A stretch of 64,000 nucleotides of DNA from JBDGYW01 sp964580055 (lineage in GTDB: Bacteria > Gemmatimonadota > Gemmatimonadetes > Gemmatimonadales > GWC2-71-9): assembly GCA_964580055.1 (NCBI GenBank), contig CAZOJI010000020.1, forward strand, positions 1-64,000. Direction: 5' to 3'. Shown piece by piece: positions 62,635 to 64,000 of the stretch (position 1 is its first letter; each line of letters opens with the position of its first letter). The notes below the pieces were generated by a model that saw nothing but the letters and a program-made list of their open reading frames with translations, ran no database searches and was not told where the DNA came from. Position numbers and translations under genes: made by a program.

Positions 62635-63006
62635 ATGCAACGTACACGAGCGAATCTGATCCTGGTGTCCGTGGTCTTATTGGTAGCTGCAATCGGGTGC
62701 GCCGCCGGGAGCCGGGGCGGCGACCAACAGATGAGCAGCCAACGGGACATCACTCTGGATGTCAGGAACCAGAACTTCTACGACGCCACACTTTATGCGA
62801 TCGGGCCCGCCGGAAGCCGCCAACGCCTGGGGCGGGTGCCAGGCAACACGGAAGAAAACTTCACATTCAGGTGGAGCTCGCTGGAGCTCAGAATCGAGAT
62901 CGAGCTGCTGTCCGTGGGTTCCACTTACACCGATGCATTGCCCATTGACGAGGGCGACGATCTGGAGTTGATAATCACTCCCGATCTCCATAGACGTATT
63001 CCCTAA
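62635..63006 (+). CDS. Small lipoprotein, unknown
   Basis: 123 residues. The lipoprotein signal has lipobox AAIGC, with Cys22 lipidated. The mature part is one small beta-sandwich (ITLDVRNQNFYDATLYAI, FTFRWSSLELRIEIEL, LELIITPDL). It resembles small lipoproteins of unknown function in Gram-negative soil or marine bacteria. It lies 130 bases before a plug-domain protein. Confidence 0.8.
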   Translation: MQRTRANLILVSVVLLVAAIGCAAGSRGGDQQMSSQRDITLDVRNQNFYDATLYAIGPAGSRQRLGRVPGNTEENFTFRWSSLELRIEIELLSVGSTYTDALPIDEGDDLELIITPDLHRRIP

Positions 63007-63136
63007 ATGGGGCGGGAGGGTGTTGCGCTACTTGACATTTCGATCTCAAGGTGCAGAATGCGTGTATGGGAAGCGTGGGTTCAGGCTCGAAAACGGCTAT
63101 CCTTCCAGAGCCCCTTTGTACTCGGAGGATAAAAAG

Positions 63137-63715
63137 ATGTCCAACCTTCGCTTGAAGACGACTCGAACTTGCCGCGCCGCCGCGACCGGTCTTGCGGTGT
63201 GTGCTTTTTCCTTCAATTTCAGCTTTTCTGACGCAAATGCGCAGTCATCAGGCAACGCAAACGAGCAGGCTGCGCGGGCCACGGGGTCGTCGTGCCAACC
63301 CGTTCCGGTCGACTCGATCAACGATGCGAACAGCCTCGCCAGAGCGCTCCAGGGCCGGATTCCGGGATTGAGCATATCCTCAATACAGGGACATGTCGGA
63401 TCCGGCTCGAGTGTTCGGATGAGGGGGAACAGCAGCGCAACCGCGTCGAACGAGCCCCTCATTCTCATAGACGATATTCCCATTCGCTCCGTTCCAACCT
63501 CCTCCATAACGCGTTACTCCAGCGCGACGCGTACCATGAACCCGCTCGACTTCGTCGATCCTTCGGAGGTTGTTCATGTGGAGGTGCTTCGAGGTCCGGC
63601 CGCAACCACCGTCTACGGCATGCAGGCCGCGAACGGTGCGATTCTCATCTACACCAAACGTGGTCAAGAGAGAGGAGGTAGACGGGCAAATAGCAGAGTG
63701 CGTTGTCCAAGTTGA
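63137..63715 (+). CDS. TonB-receptor plug-domain protein without barrel
   Basis: 192 residues. The signal peptide (about 1-36) ends in ANA. The rest is a TonB-dependent receptor plug (SLARALQGRIPGLSI, SSVRMRGNSS, LILIDDIPI, VEVLRGPAATTVYGMQAANGAI, LIYTKRG). It stops just where a barrel would begin. ATG 63137 follows GGAGGAT. Similar plug-only proteins occur beside SusC-type receptors. It may be a lone plug with a binding role or the remnant of a full receptor. Confidence 0.85.
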   Translation: MSNLRLKTTRTCRAAATGLAVCAFSFNFSFSDANAQSSGNANEQAARATGSSCQPVPVDSINDANSLARALQGRIPGLSISSIQGHVGSGSSVRMRGNSSATASNEPLILIDDIPIRSVPTSSITRYSSATRTMNPLDFVDPSEVVHVEVLRGPAATTVYGMQAANGAILIYTKRGQERGGRRANSRVRCPS

Positions 63716-63817
63716 GGAACCGAGTTTCGGTAACGGTAACATCCGCAGTAAATTGGCAAGGCGCCGGAAACGTGGTTTCCGGGCCGATTAAGTAAAACCC
63801 AGAGAGGAGGTCTCAGC

Positions 63818-64000
63818 ATGAGACGAGCAGTATGTGAAGAACTGCCCGCTTGGCTCGGCCATACCTTCCTGACAATGGTACTCCTGTTCGGGCTGGCGGT
63901 TCCGGCCAGTGCGCAGACCGGTACTATTGAAGGACAGGTGGTGGACGCGTCCAGCGGCGAGCCGGTCGCGCTGGTAGTGATCAGGGTGATCGGTACGGAC
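63818..64000 (+). CDS. Start of SusC/TonB-receptor-like protein (cut by window end)
   Basis: 61 codons visible. AGAGGAGG precedes ATG 63818. A long signal peptide ends in PASAQ. The next residues (TGTIEGQVVDASSGEPV) begin a carboxypeptidase-regulatory-like beta-sandwich, as at the N-terminus of SusC/RagA-type outer-membrane receptors. The full domain plan lies outside the window. Confidence 0.75.
   Translation, partial: MRRAVCEELPAWLGHTFLTMVLLFGLAVPASAQTGTIEGQVVDASSGEPVALVVIRVIGTD

Noticed and set aside
62062..62640. Minus-strand 192-codon frame
   Set aside because: Mostly antisense of the methyltransferase. A middle piece (EFRVIEAAVFETGQGMSVKG) reads oddly protein-like, but there is no start signal and it conflicts with the + strand lipoprotein-like frame.
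1..64000. CRISPR arrays, tRNA, rRNA, insertion sequences, phage genes
   Set aside because: No regularly spaced repeats, no tRNA cloverleaf or rRNA signatures, and no transposase, integrase or phage structural protein could be recognised anywhere in the window.

Overview
The window reads as the chromosome of a Gram-negative, fairly GC-rich bacterium. It encodes an OmpA/glycine-zipper lipoprotein, several further lipoproteins and exported proteins, and TonB/SusC-type outer-membrane proteins. Exported peptidases and BNR-repeat proteins beside SusC-like receptors fit Gemmatimonadota or a neighbouring phylum, but that assignment is inference from protein style only. There is no rRNA, tRNA, CRISPR array, transposase or prophage that I can support.

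Left part (0-34 kb): an OmpA lipoprotein, a secreted caspase-like protease with PPC domains, an ECF sigma/anti-sigma/YbjQ set with overlapping genes, an N-terminally truncated alpha/beta hydrolase and an M20 amidohydrolase follow one another. Next come two unusual fusion genes. One joins a complete molybdopterin oxidoreductase to a complete cysteine desulfurase. The other joins a tricorn-like beta-propeller plus C1 domain to a gamma-glutamyltransferase. After a DUF819 membrane protein and a hybrid histidine kinase there is a compact three-gene set: B12-type radical SAM enzyme, TPR protein with a SPASM-like cysteine pattern, and methyltransferase. An M14 carboxypeptidase, a dodecin, a large BNR-repeat protein, a second B12-type radical SAM enzyme, a Pgi of the transaldolase/Pgi type and a Tat-exported class V aminotransferase-fold protein complete this part.

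Centre (34.6-50.6 kb): one tightly packed + strand operon holds korA, korB, an unknown gene, rnfB, a giant single-chain pyruvate:ferredoxin-type oxidoreductase, rnfC, rnfD, rnfG, rnfE, rnfA, a Cys-rich NqrM-like microprotein, apbE and a MEMO-family gene. Nearly all junctions overlap or abut. The logic is ferredoxin-linked oxidation of 2-oxoacids feeding electrons straight to the Rnf ion pump, with the FMN transferase and a likely metal-centre maturation factor made from the same transcript.

Right part (50.6-64 kb): a 1.1 kb gene-poor stretch with one outer-membrane-protein remnant, a second hybrid histidine kinase and a possible AraC-like regulator come first. They are followed by a beta-lactamase-fold protein that lacks its catalytic lysine and carries a TonB C-terminal domain. 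A Met/Thr-type PLP pair (trans-sulfuration enzyme, threonine synthase), a nitrilase-family amidase, a Tat-exported paralogue of the M20 amidohydrolase, a methyltransferase, a broken lipoprotein reading frame and a lipoprotein come next. Last are a plug-only TonB protein and the start of a SusC-like receptor cut by the window end.
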